Shown here one piece after another: positions 54,924 to 64,000 of a stretch of DNA of 64,000 bases. Within the stretch, counting starts at the first letter, position 1. The number at the start of each line of letters is the position of its first letter. The notes beneath the pieces were generated by a model. It was not told the DNA's origin. It saw only the letters and a program-made list of their open reading frames with translations, and ran no database searches. The stretch comes from Chryseobacterium potabilaquae (lineage in GTDB: Bacteria; Bacteroidota; Bacteroidia; Flavobacteriales; Weeksellaceae): positions 1 to 64,000 of the forward strand of contig NZ_CACVBR010000018.1 of assembly GCF_902728265.1 (NCBI RefSeq). The letters run 5' to 3'. The position numbers were made by a program, and so were the translations under genes.

Positions 54924-56441
54924 ATGGACACAGTTATTACTCAACAAACGGTTTTAGAAAGGGAAAACCTATTCAAAAATTTGAAGAACCTATTCTGTGA
55001 AGTCAACGTTCACGAATATCAAAATGCCATGCAAAAAGCACAAGAGGCAGTTGTAGAATTTTTAGAAGAGAACAATCAACCTTTCAGCGGAGTCTCTCCT
55101 AATGAACTAAGAAAGCAGTTTGAAAACATCAATTTAAATGAACAGTCAAAAAATTATGATGAAGTTTTTGATGAAGTCAAAACATTGTATACAAAACATG
55201 CAATCGCTTTTCATCATCCGAAATATGTAGCGCATCTGAATTGCCCGGTGGTTATACCGGCTGTGATTGCAGAAGTACTTATTAGCTCCATAAACTCTTC
55301 TTTAGATACATGGGATCAAAGTGCTGGAGGAACATTAATGGAGCAAAAGCTTATTGAATGGACATGTAAAGAAATTGGATTTAGCAAAGAATCTGATGGG
55401 GTATTTACCAGTGGAGGATCCCAAAGTAATCTTATGGGAATGCTTCTAGCGAGAGATCATTATTCTATAAAACATTTTAATCATAATATTAAAAAGAATG
55501 GATTACCGATACATGCTCATCGATTTAGAATCTTTGTTTCAGAAGCTGCTCATTTTAGTATACAAAAAAGTGCTTCTATTTTAGGATTGGGTGAACAAGC
55601 GGTTGTAAAGATTAAAACTGATCGATCTTTTAAAATGAATAGTATTTTACTAGAAGATGCGATTAAAAAAGAAATAGAAGAAGGTAATATCCCCATTGCA
55701 ATAGTAGGAACAGCAGGAACAACAGATTTCGGAAATATAGACCCTCTCCATAATATTTCAGTCATTGCTAAGAAATATGATTTATGGTTTCATGTAGATG
55801 CTGCCTATGGATGTGCTTTACTTTTAACTGAGAACCATCGTCATTTAATTCATGGAATTGAAGAAGCAGATTCTGTGACAGTAGATTATCACAAATCTTT
55901 TTTTCAACCGGTAAGCAGTAGCGGATTTCTTGTAAAAGATAAAAACTACTTTACCTTAATAACCCATTATGCTGATTATTTAAATCCTAAAGATCATGAT
56001 GATAATGCAATTCCAAATCAGGTCAATAAATCCATACAAACTACCAGAAGATTTGATGCGTTAAAACTTTGGTTTACGCTCCGAATTATCGGTAAAAAAG
56101 GATTGGGTGATTATATTGATACCATCATTCAGACTGCTAAAAAAGCTGCTGTTATGTTAGAAAATGATCCTGAATTTGAAATTTTAAATCGTTCTGATAT
56201 TTCAGCTTTGGTATTCCGTTATTCTGCAAATCCTTTTAAAACTTTCGATTTAAATAGAATCAATACCTATATAAAGTCACAATTGTATAAACACGGTAAT
56301 GCATTAGTAGCAGGAACTAAAGTAAATGGGCAATTTTATTTAAAATTTACTATTCTGAACCCCTTAACAACCATCGAAGATATCCAATCAACCTTAACAA
56401 TTATAAGAAAATATGGAAATGAGTATGTCGAAGTCAATTAA
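54924..56441 (+). CDS. PLP-dependent amino-acid decarboxylase of the siderophore operon (DesA-like)
   Basis: 505 residues, group II PLP decarboxylase (the DesA / diaminobutyrate-decarboxylase family). Landmarks: VAHLNCPVVIPAVIAEVLIS, GGSQSNLMGMLLARDH, GTAGTTDFGNIDPLHNI, WFHVDAAYGCALLLTEN and VTVDYHKSFFQP with the Schiff-base lysine K324. In analogous pathways it turns lysine into cadaverine. Ornithine or diaminobutyrate cannot be excluded by sequence. The NIS gene begins 28 bases before its end. Confidence 0.88.
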   Translation: MDTVITQQTVLERENLFKNLKNLFCEVNVHEYQNAMQKAQEAVVEFLEENNQPFSGVSPNELRKQFENINLNEQSKNYDEVFDEVKTLYTKHAIAFHHPKYVAHLNCPVVIPAVIAEVLISSINSSLDTWDQSAGGTLMEQKLIEWTCKEIGFSKESDGVFTSGGSQSNLMGMLLARDHYSIKHFNHNIKKNGLPIHAHRFRIFVSEAAHFSIQKSASILGLGEQAVVKIKTDRSFKMNSILLEDAIKKEIEEGNIPIAIVGTAGTTDFGNIDPLHNISVIAKKYDLWFHVDAAYGCALLLTENHRHLIHGIEEADSVTVDYHKSFFQPVSSSGFLVKDKNYFTLITHYADYLNPKDHDDNAIPNQVNKSIQTTRRFDALKLWFTLRIIGKKGLGDYIDTIIQTAKKAAVMLENDPEFEILNRSDISALVFRYSANPFKTFDLNRINTYIKSQLYKHGNALVAGTKVNGQFYLKFTILNPLTTIEDIQSTLTIIRKYGNEYVEVN

Positions 56442-58839
56442 TGAATATGCAGTTACAATAAACTATACGGCTCTTATTAACTGCTACATGAAGGAATTTA
56501 CCAACTGGAGCCGTTATCTGGGAATTCCAGATTATGATGATGCTATAGCCAATAAGCTTCAAAAGACGCCAACAAATCTTCATATAAGAATTGATTTTTC
56601 TACAATAGGATGTGATGTATATATTCCGGTAAATTACTTTTCAGAAACTGGCAGACATCTTTTTGATTTCCCAGTTGTAAAGAGGGTTATGGAGACCGAT
56701 GAAGTTTCAGAAATAGATATTTATACTTTCATGACTCTTATTGCGGAATATGCTAAAGGGATATATTCTGATATTGATGCTTCGATTGTAATGAATAGAT
56801 TGAGTAATAGTATTGAAAATCTTAGCACCTATTTAAATTACCTTGTTGAAAATAAAAAGCACGTTAATGATCTAGAAATGTCTTTTATTGAAGCGGAACA
56901 ATCTCTTATTCTAGGGCATATTCTTCATCCTGTTCCAAAATCAAAACAGGGATTCAATTCGAAAGATTTGATACAATATTCCCCAGAAACTTGCGGAAGA
57001 TTTCAATTGTTTTATTTCTTGATAAATCCAGAAAATATTATTGAAAAAAATGCAGATGGGGAACTTATTACAAAAGAAATAGCTGAGAAATTATATCCTA
57101 TATTAAGTGTTGAACATAAAAATATATGCGATCAACATCCTAGTTATCAAATAATCCCTATGCATCCTTGGGAAGCCGAATATCTTCTGAATGTAGAGGA
57201 AATTCAAAGCATGCAACAACAAGGACTTCTTTTTGCGTTGGGAAATTACGGCGAAGACTTCACTCCTACTTCATCTGTAAGAACCGTTTATAATGAAGAC
57301 TGCAACTGGATGTTCAAGTTTTCTTTGCATGTTAAAATAACCAATTCAGAAAGAATCAATTTGTTTCCTGAACTTCATAGAGGATATGATATCAGTAGAC
57401 TATTAAAAACAGATTGGGGGAAAAATCTACAAAATGATTTTCCGGAAATTGATTTTATGGTTGACCCAGCCTTTATTGCGGTTCAATTGAATGGGAAAAT
57501 TATTAATGGATTTAATATCAGTATTAGGAGAAATCCTTTTCAAGGAAAAGAGAACAAAAATAAAAATGTAACTCTTTTAGCAGCTCTTTGTCAAGACGGC
57601 ATTTTAGGACAATCTTCTAGACTACAAAACATCATAGAAACAACAGCTCACAATCTTGATTTACCTGTAGAACAAGTTGCATTAGATTGGTTTAAACAAT
57701 ATCTACATATCTGTGTAAGACCTATTGTAGGTATTTTAAATACCTATGGCCTAGCTTGTGAATTCCATCAGCAGAATGTAATGATTGAACTCGATAAAAA
57801 AGGGTTTCCTGCAAAAATCTATTTTAGAGATAATCAAGGATTCTTTTTTAGAGAAGGCAGAAAAGAATTAGTATCGAAAGCATTACCGGGAATTGCTGTT
57901 GAAAGTCAATCTATTATTGATGAAGAATCATTAGCTCCAAAATATACTTATTATTTGGTAACCAATAATATTTTAGGTGTCGTAAACGCATTAGGATGCA
58001 ATAGATTAGCTGACGAAAAGAAACTAATCAATCTGGTATATAAAGCATTTAAAGAACTTGAAAATGAAGATGAAACAGGACTTGTGAACTATATCCTCAA
58101 TAAAAGAAGTTGGTATACAAAAGGAAACTTAATAACAAGTCTTCAAAATATTAATGAAGCAGATGAATCTTTAGAATATCCGGCTGTTTTCCTTGATACG
58201 CCCAACCCATTAAATAAATATTTCTTTTCAGATAAATTGATTAAACCTGATACAAAAGATATGGTTTATTCTAGATATTTTGAAGAGGAAGATATCAATA
58301 TAAGTATACGTCCTTTCGATATTGATCATGATTTTGAAATGATCCATGAATGGTTTAATAGAGAGCATGCAAAACCTTTCTGGAAAATGGATGGTCCGAA
58401 AAAAGATCTTGAGCTTTGGTTCAGAACAATTCTTCCAAGTGATGAACAACATAGCTTTATAGGATACGTCAATGATATTCCTCAATTTAGTTTTGAACCC
58501 TATTGGCCTATGAGAGATATTGTAGGAGCTTATTATGATGCCTTACCTACAGATTATGGAACACATTTTTTTGTCGCAGAAACTCAAAAAGATAGAAAAT
58601 ATTCTTTTCAGTCATTTCAAGTTGCTTTAGATTATATTTTCATGTTACCTGAAGTGGGCAAATGTATAGGAGAAGCATCTGTAGATGCTATACCTACGGA
58701 TAAAATTATCACAAGATTGGGCTACACGCGTGAAGGAGTTATTAAAATGCCGCATAAAACAGCTTATCTTACTTTTTGTACTCGAGAAGGATATTGGGAA
58801 AAGTGTCCGGAAAGTAGACTAGAAGAAAAAAATATGTAA
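56413..58839 (+). CDS. NIS siderophore synthetase fused to a C-terminal GNAT acyltransferase (DesD-DesC-like)
   Basis: 808 residues. Residues ~1-600 are an IucA/IucC synthetase (QSLILGHILHPVPKSKQGF, YSPETCGRFQLF, IIPMHPWEAEYLL, TPTSSVRTVYNEDCNWMFK, GLACEFHQQNVMIELDKKGF). Residues ~620-800 are a GNAT domain of the hydroxamate type (ISIRPFDIDHDFEMIHEWFN, HAKPFWKMDGPKKD, PTDYGTHFFVAETQKDRKYS, RLGYTREGVIKMPHKTAYL). In the analogous Des/Bib pathway the acyltransferase adds succinyl or acetyl to N-hydroxycadaverine and the synthetase condenses the units, sometimes into a ring. The ATG at 56413 overlaps the decarboxylase; ATGs at 56419 and 56425 are alternatives. Confidence 0.9.
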   Translation: MEMSMSKSINEYAVTINYTALINCYMKEFTNWSRYLGIPDYDDAIANKLQKTPTNLHIRIDFSTIGCDVYIPVNYFSETGRHLFDFPVVKRVMETDEVSEIDIYTFMTLIAEYAKGIYSDIDASIVMNRLSNSIENLSTYLNYLVENKKHVNDLEMSFIEAEQSLILGHILHPVPKSKQGFNSKDLIQYSPETCGRFQLFYFLINPENIIEKNADGELITKEIAEKLYPILSVEHKNICDQHPSYQIIPMHPWEAEYLLNVEEIQSMQQQGLLFALGNYGEDFTPTSSVRTVYNEDCNWMFKFSLHVKITNSERINLFPELHRGYDISRLLKTDWGKNLQNDFPEIDFMVDPAFIAVQLNGKIINGFNISIRRNPFQGKENKNKNVTLLAALCQDGILGQSSRLQNIIETTAHNLDLPVEQVALDWFKQYLHICVRPIVGILNTYGLACEFHQQNVMIELDKKGFPAKIYFRDNQGFFFREGRKELVSKALPGIAVESQSIIDEESLAPKYTYYLVTNNILGVVNALGCNRLADEKKLINLVYKAFKELENEDETGLVNYILNKRSWYTKGNLITSLQNINEADESLEYPAVFLDTPNPLNKYFFSDKLIKPDTKDMVYSRYFEEEDINISIRPFDIDHDFEMIHEWFNREHAKPFWKMDGPKKDLELWFRTILPSDEQHSFIGYVNDIPQFSFEPYWPMRDIVGAYYDALPTDYGTHFFVAETQKDRKYSFQSFQVALDYIFMLPEVGKCIGEASVDAIPTDKIITRLGYTREGVIKMPHKTAYLTFCTREGYWEKCPESRLEEKNM

Positions 58840-58904
58840 TACACTTTTCTGAAAATAAAATATAATTCAAGAAAGGAATATACTTAATTTATAAAACAAG
58901 AACA

Positions 58905-60218
58905 TTGGAAAATAAACAAATATATGATATCATCGGGATTGGAATTGGTCCCTTTAATCTTGGCTTAGCCGCTCTTTTAGAACCTGTAGATACAGTAACA
59001 TCTCTTTTTATCGATCAAGCTCAAGGTTTTGATTGGCATCCCGGATTGATGCTTGATCAAGCTACTTTACAAGTCCCTTTTATGGCCGATTTGGTAACAA
59101 TGGCTGATCCTACAAGTAAATTCAGCTTTCTTAATTTTTTAAAAGAAACAGATAGGCTATATAAGTTTTATATTAGAGAAAGCTTCTATATTTTAAGAAA
59201 AGAGTATAATGTATATTGTCAATGGGTGGTTAACCAACTCGCGAATTGTCTCTTTGGGAAGAAAGTTGAAAATATTACGTTTAATGAAGCGGAACAACTC
59301 TATATAATCGAAGTTCTTGACATTAAAAATAATGATGTCCAAACATACTATACTAAAAAAATGGTATTAGGAACAGGTACTCAACCGAACCTACCTTCAT
59401 TTATGGAAGGGAAAAATCTTTCAAGAGTTATTCATACTTCAGAATATCTGCAGCATAAAGATGAAATCCTTAATTCTAATTCTGTTTCGATTATTGGTTC
59501 CGGACAAAGTGCTGCAGAAATATTTCAAGATCTTCTTCCTCAAACAGAAGAGAATTTAAAAATGAGCTGGTTTACAAGACCGGATCGTTTTTTCCCAATG
59601 GAATATTCAAAGCTTACTTTGGAGTTAACTTCTCCGGAGTATGTTGATCATTTCTATAAAATGCCTTCACAACAACGTAAAAACTTATTAGCTAAGCAAC
59701 CTCCTCTTTACAAAGGAATCAATTTTGACCTCATCAATGATATCTTTGACACACTCTATGCAATGAGTGTGGGAGATACTCCCTTAAATGTTGAACTGAA
59801 ACCAAGCTCTCAATTGGATAATATTCAACAAGAAGGAAATTCTTATGTTTTGGATTTTACGCATGTACAGGATGAAGCCACATTTACCAATACTTCAGAG
59901 TATGTTATTCTTGCAACTGGCTATAAATATAAAGAACCAAAGTTTTTAAAAGGTATCGAGACTCAAATCAAAAGAACAGAAGATGGCCTTTTTGATGTGA
60001 GCAGATATTATACAATTGATAATTCCGAACAAATTTTTGTTCAAAATGCGGAACTTCACACTCATGGTTTTGTTACACCGGATTTAGGAATGGGAGCCTA
60101 TCGAAATGCCATCATTATCAATTCAATTACCGGAAAAGAAATTTACAAAGTAGAGAAACAGATTGCTTTCCAAAAGTTTAGTACAGAACAAGCATGGACC
60201 GCAAAACATTCATCTTAA
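58905..60218 (+). CDS. FAD-dependent amine/lysine N-monooxygenase (IucD/DesB-like)
   Basis: 437 residues, TTG start giving MENKQIYDIIGIGIGPFNLG. FAD-binding GIGIGPFNLGLAALL, NADPH-binding VSIIGSGQSAAEIF, and ILATGYKYKEP are the three family signatures of SidA/IucD/PvdA enzymes; FDWHPGLMLDQATLQVPFM is also typical. It hydroxylates the terminal amine to give the hydroxamate nitrogen; cadaverine is the expected substrate in this operon. 65 bases follow the NIS gene and its end overlaps the MATE gene by 25 bases. Confidence 0.93.
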   Translation: MENKQIYDIIGIGIGPFNLGLAALLEPVDTVTSLFIDQAQGFDWHPGLMLDQATLQVPFMADLVTMADPTSKFSFLNFLKETDRLYKFYIRESFYILRKEYNVYCQWVVNQLANCLFGKKVENITFNEAEQLYIIEVLDIKNNDVQTYYTKKMVLGTGTQPNLPSFMEGKNLSRVIHTSEYLQHKDEILNSNSVSIIGSGQSAAEIFQDLLPQTEENLKMSWFTRPDRFFPMEYSKLTLELTSPEYVDHFYKMPSQQRKNLLAKQPPLYKGINFDLINDIFDTLYAMSVGDTPLNVELKPSSQLDNIQQEGNSYVLDFTHVQDEATFTNTSEYVILATGYKYKEPKFLKGIETQIKRTEDGLFDVSRYYTIDNSEQIFVQNAELHTHGFVTPDLGMGAYRNAIIINSITGKEIYKVEKQIAFQKFSTEQAWTAKHSS

Positions 60219-61543
60219 ATGGAGATTTAAAAAAGGTCATGTGGGAAACTTCATGGCCTGCCGTTGCGGCTATTGTATTATACGGTGTCAATAATTTTTT
60301 AGACGCGATCTTTGTAGGATACCTTATTGACAACCAAGCATTGGCTGCAGTAGGAATGGCATATCCATTATCACAAATTGTGCTCGGCTTTGGAAGACTT
60401 GTGGGTAACGGAGCAGGAGCAGCTGTAAGTATTTGGATTGGACAAAATAAACAAGATAAATTGTATAACTTATTTGGAAGTTTCAATTTTCTATGTCTTT
60501 TTTTCTCTTTGTTATGTACAGTTCCTGCCTATATCTTCGCTCACGAGCTTATGGGAATGATGGGTGCAAAAGGAGACTTGCAAACTATTGCCACTGAATA
60601 CTTCAGAGTAACCATGTTGGGTACGGTCTTTTGGATCTACGGATTAGCTTTAAATATGCTAGTTCGAGCAGAAGGAAAAATGAAAACGGCCGCTAAAATG
60701 ATTGCCGTAGGGTTAGTTATTGATATCGTATTAAAACCTATTTTTATTTCCTATTTTAATATGGGGGTGTCTGGAGCTGCGTGGGCAACCAATTGCGGAA
60801 TGATTATTTATTCTTTCCTTGGTTTTTTCTATTATGCTAAAGGGAAAAGTTCATTTAAAACAAACTGGAAATCGACTTCATTTGATCTTTCTATCGGATA
60901 TAAAATAATAAAACTGGGATTTCCTGAAATGATTATGTCGATTATGGGAGTCGTGCAAAGTATTATTGTATTTAATGCTATCTCCAGATATGGAACAGAA
61001 AGTGACATTTCATTTTTTACCGTTTTAAATAGATTTTTTCTATTTTTATTAACTCCTTTATTTGGTTTAATGAGAGGACTTCAACCTGTTGTCGGTATTA
61101 ATTTTGGAGCTGGACAATTCGTAAGGGCAAGAAAGTTCTTGAATATTTATATTGTAGCAGGAATTGCTATTCTATTTCCCTTCTTTTTTATGTCTTTACT
61201 TTTTCCGGAGCAACTCATTGGGATCATGTTACCGGGAAGCTCTATAAATGAGTATCAGATTACTGATTTTAGAGTGTTTTTCTCTGTATTACCATTACTT
61301 CCTGTTACTGTTTTGGCACTCTCCTACTATCCGGCAGTTAATGACAGTAAAAAAGCAAGTTTCTTAGTATTTCTACGTCAATTGGTATTATATATTCCTA
61401 TAATGCTTATTCTTCCGCAATATTTTGGAATTAAAAGTATCTATTGGGGAAGTGCTCTCATTGAATTAACGGTTGGTTTGACGACTTTATTTCTATTGAG
61501 AAATTATCAAGCTAAACCGGCTACGATCTCTCTAGAGCATTAA
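60194..61543 (+). CDS. MATE-family exporter, probable siderophore efflux
   Basis: 449 residues with 12 membrane helices and the MATE internal repeat (ETSWPAVAAIVLYGVNNFLD, then GFPEMIMSIMGVVQSIIVFN in the second half), AAVGMAYPLSQIV, FSIGNG-like VGNGAGAAVSIWIGQ and the loop GLMRGLQPVVGINFGAGQ. The start is inside the monooxygenase gene, which points to coupled synthesis and to export of the siderophore. NorM-type multidrug activity is the alternative. Confidence 0.9.
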   Translation: MDRKTFILNGDLKKVMWETSWPAVAAIVLYGVNNFLDAIFVGYLIDNQALAAVGMAYPLSQIVLGFGRLVGNGAGAAVSIWIGQNKQDKLYNLFGSFNFLCLFFSLLCTVPAYIFAHELMGMMGAKGDLQTIATEYFRVTMLGTVFWIYGLALNMLVRAEGKMKTAAKMIAVGLVIDIVLKPIFISYFNMGVSGAAWATNCGMIIYSFLGFFYYAKGKSSFKTNWKSTSFDLSIGYKIIKLGFPEMIMSIMGVVQSIIVFNAISRYGTESDISFFTVLNRFFLFLLTPLFGLMRGLQPVVGINFGAGQFVRARKFLNIYIVAGIAILFPFFFMSLLFPEQLIGIMLPGSSINEYQITDFRVFFSVLPLLPVTVLALSYYPAVNDSKKASFLVFLRQLVLYIPIMLILPQYFGIKSIYWGSALIELTVGLTTLFLLRNYQAKPATISLEH

Positions 61544-61552
61544 AAAATAATT

Positions 61553-61590
61553 AGATTTGGTAATTAAATTAGCTTCTAATTACCAAATCT
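61553..61590. terminator. Terminator at the end of the siderophore operon
   Basis: AGATTTGGTAATTA pairs with TAATTACCAAATCT (14 bp perfect, 10-base loop), between the converging MATE and nucleosidase genes. Confidence 0.85.
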
Positions 61591-61591
61591 G

Positions 61592-62176
61592 TTATTGATT
61601 AAATAAAATATTTCTAAAAGCTTCTGAAGCTAAATGAACTTGTACCGACCAATCAGCAGCTGCATCACTCCCTGCATCATCAGAAATGTATTTTAAGCAT
61701 AAAAACGGTATCTTTTCTTTCATCGCAATTAATGCCAATGGATAAGCTTCCATATCCACAACATTATAATCTGTTTCAGAATGGTTCATTTCAAAACTAT
61801 CCCCACTCCCACAAACCGCTTCTTTTAAGCCTTCTTTTTTAAGACCATATTCTAATATAGGAGGAATTCCTGAGAGAGGAGTCTCATACAAATTAAATCC
61901 GAGACCTCTCACATCCATATCCCGTTGAATAAATTGAGTACAACAAACAACTTCTCCTTTATTAAAATTCTTACTTCCGGCGGAACCAAGATTTACAAGC
62001 AATTTAGGTTTGTTGAGATGAATTTTCCGGGATAATTCTATCGCCGCATTTACTTTTCCTATCCCTGTTATTAATGTATTGTGATTTTCAAAAATTTTGC
62101 CTGCTTCAGAATCTAAAGCAAAAACAAACAGGGTATCTTCAACCGGAAAATAAAGCTCTTCGTTTATTTTTATCAT
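61592..62176 (-). CDS. Nucleosidase of the MTA/SAH (purine phosphorylase) superfamily
   Basis: 194 residues from ATG 62176; a TTG at 62179 adds one residue. Short form of the PNP/MTAN fold: TLFVFALDSEAGKIF, TGIGKVNAAIELSRKI, LVNLGSAGSKNFNKGEVVC, VCGSGDSFEMNH, VVDMEAYPLALIAMKEKIPF with the purine-binding/ribose-contacting Met-Glu (xxDMEA) and CLKYISDDAGSDAAADW with the catalytic aspartate. It probably hydrolyses methylthioadenosine or S-adenosylhomocysteine, the by-product class of BioB/BioA and other SAM reactions. A dedicated substrate such as futalosine cannot be excluded. Confidence 0.85.
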   Translation of the reverse strand: MIKINEELYFPVEDTLFVFALDSEAGKIFENHNTLITGIGKVNAAIELSRKIHLNKPKLLVNLGSAGSKNFNKGEVVCCTQFIQRDMDVRGLGFNLYETPLSGIPPILEYGLKKEGLKEAVCGSGDSFEMNHSETDYNVVDMEAYPLALIAMKEKIPFLCLKYISDDAGSDAAADWSVQVHLASEAFRNILFNQ

Positions 62177-62232
62177 CAAATTACAATATTAAAACTTCTT
62201 GTATACTTCCCACAAATTATCATTTCAATGGG

Positions 62233-63156
62233 TTAAATAAAATGCTTGTGAGCAAATGACGCCATTTTCTCAACACTTTCCTGTACCTCTTTTAATACTC
62301 CTCCCATATGCATAAAACCATGTACCATATCCTTATAAAGAAGAGTTTCAACCATAACACCTCCCTCTTTCATGTTATTGATAAGATGCACTCCTTCATC
62401 TAATAAAGGATCGTGCTCTGCCAGGATAACCAAGGCGGGTGGAACATCTTTAAAATCTTTTATCAAAATAGGTATAGCGAGTGGATTTTCTTTATCCTCG
62501 GAAGAAGATAAATACCAATTCCAGACACGATATGCTTCCTCTTTATTCGTTACAGGACCATTTTTATATGTTTCCCAAGATGGAGTACTCAATGTATTGT
62601 CTGCAGCAGGATAGATCAAAATTTGAAACTTAAGTTGAGTTCTAAGTTGAGTTGCTAAGCTTATAGCTAATGCTCCCCCTGCACTATCCCCCGCAACTCC
62701 TATATTGTTTTCATCTATACCCAATGCAGTGCTATTATTAATAATCCATTCTGAAGCTGCATTAATATCCTCTAAACCTGCAGGAAAAGGATACTCAGGA
62801 GCTAAACGATAATCAATAAAAATAACTACAGATCCTGTGGCATTGGCTAATTTACGGATTACGGCATCATGAGTTTCAATGCTTCCGGATACAAACCATC
62901 CTCCGTGTAAATAAATAATAGCAGAGGTTTTTTTCTTCTTCTCGTTACTAGGTCTATAGATTATACAAGGAATAGAATGTGTATTTTGAGGAATATTTAT
63001 TTCTTCCATTATGGCTATAGATTCCTTCTTACCACTTAATTGAAAAGCCATAGTTTCATACCCTTTTCGACTACGATCCAAAATATCCTGACTATCAAAA
63101 ACCTCCATTTTGTGAAGATGATCTATTATTTTTTGTACTTCCGATTTAAATTGCAT
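62233..63156 (-). CDS. Alpha/beta hydrolase, hormone-sensitive-lipase-type esterase
   Basis: 307 residues, normal for HSL (group IV) esterases. Oxyanion motif HGGWFVSGS, nucleophile GDSAGGAL, catalytic aspartate in LVILAEHDPLLDEG and histidine in MVHGFMHMGG. No signal peptide. Acts on short-acyl esters in relatives; the natural substrate is unknown. Upstream the next gene is an MFS transporter on the same strand 120 bases away, which may form a transcript with it. Confidence 0.92.
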   Translation of the reverse strand: MQFKSEVQKIIDHLHKMEVFDSQDILDRSRKGYETMAFQLSGKKESIAIMEEINIPQNTHSIPCIIYRPSNEKKKKTSAIIYLHGGWFVSGSIETHDAVIRKLANATGSVVIFIDYRLAPEYPFPAGLEDINAASEWIINNSTALGIDENNIGVAGDSAGGALAISLATQLRTQLKFQILIYPAADNTLSTPSWETYKNGPVTNKEEAYRVWNWYLSSSEDKENPLAIPILIKDFKDVPPALVILAEHDPLLDEGVHLINNMKEGGVMVETLLYKDMVHGFMHMGGVLKEVQESVEKMASFAHKHFI

Positions 63157-63275
63157 TTTGTGTTTTTAATAATTATTATGACTTATTTCTAATATTTTGA
63201 TAAAGTTACTAAAATTGAAGAAACTATGATCCTGCTCAAAAGAAAGATTACTTAAGTTGACGTTCCCAATAAATC

Positions 63276-64000
63276 TTATAATGAAGTTGTACTTATTTTC
63301 CGACTAAATAGGATATGACTTATTAAAGCTAATACACTTAAAAAACTTCCAACAAAACAAACACCTTCCCATTGAAAATATCCCCAAGCTATAGAAGCTA
63401 ACCAAGTTCCTAGAGATCCCCCAATAAAATAAGACACCATATAAACAGTATTTAATCTGTTAACAGCATTGGATTTAATTAAAAAATAGTTTGTTTGATT
63501 CATGATATGACTTGATTGTACGCCCAAGTCCACTAAAATTACTCCTATAATAAGCCCCCAATACGTTTCTCCCGCAAAATAAGTAAATAACCAACTGGTT
63601 AAAACAATCAATAATGAATAAAAAATAATTCTATTAAGATCTAAAAACTTTTGAAGATATCCTACCTTTGCCGCCGCTAGAGCACCTACTGCCCCTGCAA
63701 GACCAAAGCTTCCAACCACCGAAGGCCCCGCATAGAATGGCGCTTTCTCCATATGGAATACTAAGGTGGTGAATAAAGCACACATTGATCCAAAGGCCAT
63801 AGCTCCTCGAAATGAAGCTAATCGTAAAATAGGTTGGGTTCTAGCTAAATAAACTACAGAGCTCATCAAGTCTTTATAGGTTCCTTTAAAATTGGGTGGT
63901 AGTTCGGGAAGCATTTTATAAACAGCCAACCAGACCAAAATCATAATCCCGGCAGCAATCCCAAACATAGCTCTCCATCCCCATAATTCTCCGACTATCC
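63276..64000 (-). CDS. MFS transporter, C-terminal part, cut by the window edge
   Basis: The frame is open to the right edge (GELWGWRAMFGIAAGIMIL), so ~240 codons of the C-terminal two thirds are seen, with about seven membrane helices (IAAGIMILVWLAVYKML, ALFTTLVFHMEK, GPSVVGSFGLAGAVGALAAA, YSLLIVLTSWLFTYFAG, LIIGVILVDLGVQSSHIMN, VSYFIGGSLGTWLASIAW, LSVLALISHILF). The HIMNQTNYF segment is typical of Bacteroidota MFS proteins related to drug or inner-membrane transporters of the YnfM type. Substrate unknown. The start lies outside the window. Confidence 0.88.
   Translation of the reverse strand, partial: IVGELWGWRAMFGIAAGIMILVWLAVYKMLPELPPNFKGTYKDLMSSVVYLARTQPILRLASFRGAMAFGSMCALFTTLVFHMEKAPFYAGPSVVGSFGLAGAVGALAAAKVGYLQKFLDLNRIIFYSLLIVLTSWLFTYFAGETYWGLIIGVILVDLGVQSSHIMNQTNYFLIKSNAVNRLNTVYMVSYFIGGSLGTWLASIAWGYFQWEGVCFVGSFLSVLALISHILFSRKISTTSL

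Noticed and set aside
60178..60486. Open frame of 102 codons on the minus strand
   Set aside because: Antisense to the MATE gene; composition follows the complementary reading of membrane helices.

Overview
The window is AT-rich chromosomal DNA from a member of the Bacteroidota, most likely a Chryseobacterium- or Elizabethkingia-like flavobacterium (Weeksellaceae). The evidence is a secreted protein with a type IX secretion C-terminal sorting signal, type VI secretion genes of the Bacteroidota-only type (TssN), promoters of the TAnnTTTG class, the small flavobacterial RpoD, DUF3078/DUF4256/DUF6428 proteins and almost no Shine-Dalgarno sequences. I see no rRNA, tRNA, CRISPR array or intact insertion sequence.

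Positions 1-9.6 kb: the 3' end of a nonribosomal peptide synthetase (NRPS) gene entering from the left edge, an arsR/DUF6428 pair, a lipoprotein with an aerolysin-like look, a decayed second arsR, a T9SS cargo protein, DUF4256, a lipoprotein, a secreted chorismate mutase, a threonine aldolase and a DtxR/MntR-type metalloregulator. 9.8-22 kb: a class V aminotransferase, an isolated trio of type VI baseplate/membrane genes (tssG-tssN-tssK), an S1/P1 nuclease, a large two-component sensor kinase, a transposase remnant, rpoD and a three-gene unit ending in a DUF1266 protein.

22-36 kb: a GNAT-NIS siderophore synthetase fusion, a lipoprotein, a GNAT enzyme, a two-module NRPS (C-A-T-C-A-T-TE) on the minus strand that is split by a 23-bp deletion in its first adenylation domain, and a phosphatidylserine-decarboxylase-like amino-acid decarboxylase. 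The NRPS ends at 1-1.6 kb and 26-27.7 kb are homologous and in opposite orientation, so they bracket about 24 kb as an inverted repeat. 35.5-46 kb: HAD phosphatase, ClC channel, ECF sigma/anti-sigma pair, fasciclin protein, DUF3078 porin-like protein, and a DHA2 exporter divergent from an Lrp regulator.

46-52.4 kb: a biotin operon bioF-bioD-bioB-bioA headed by a ferritin-like diiron protein that overlaps bioF, divergent from a MocR regulator. No BioC/BioH-type gene is present. 52.6-61.5 kb: a complete hydroxamate siderophore operon: TonB receptor, amine-forming PLP decarboxylase, NIS synthetase fused to a GNAT acyltransferase, FAD N-monooxygenase and a MATE exporter. By analogy with DesA-D, lysine would be decarboxylated, N-hydroxylated, acylated and condensed, then exported and re-imported. 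The window closes with a nucleosidase, an alpha/beta hydrolase and an MFS transporter cut by the right edge.

The items most worth following are the diiron protein of the biotin operon, the two NIS/GNAT fusions with opposite domain order, the broken NRPS with its inverted partner, the orphan type VI trio and the aerolysin-like lipoprotein.
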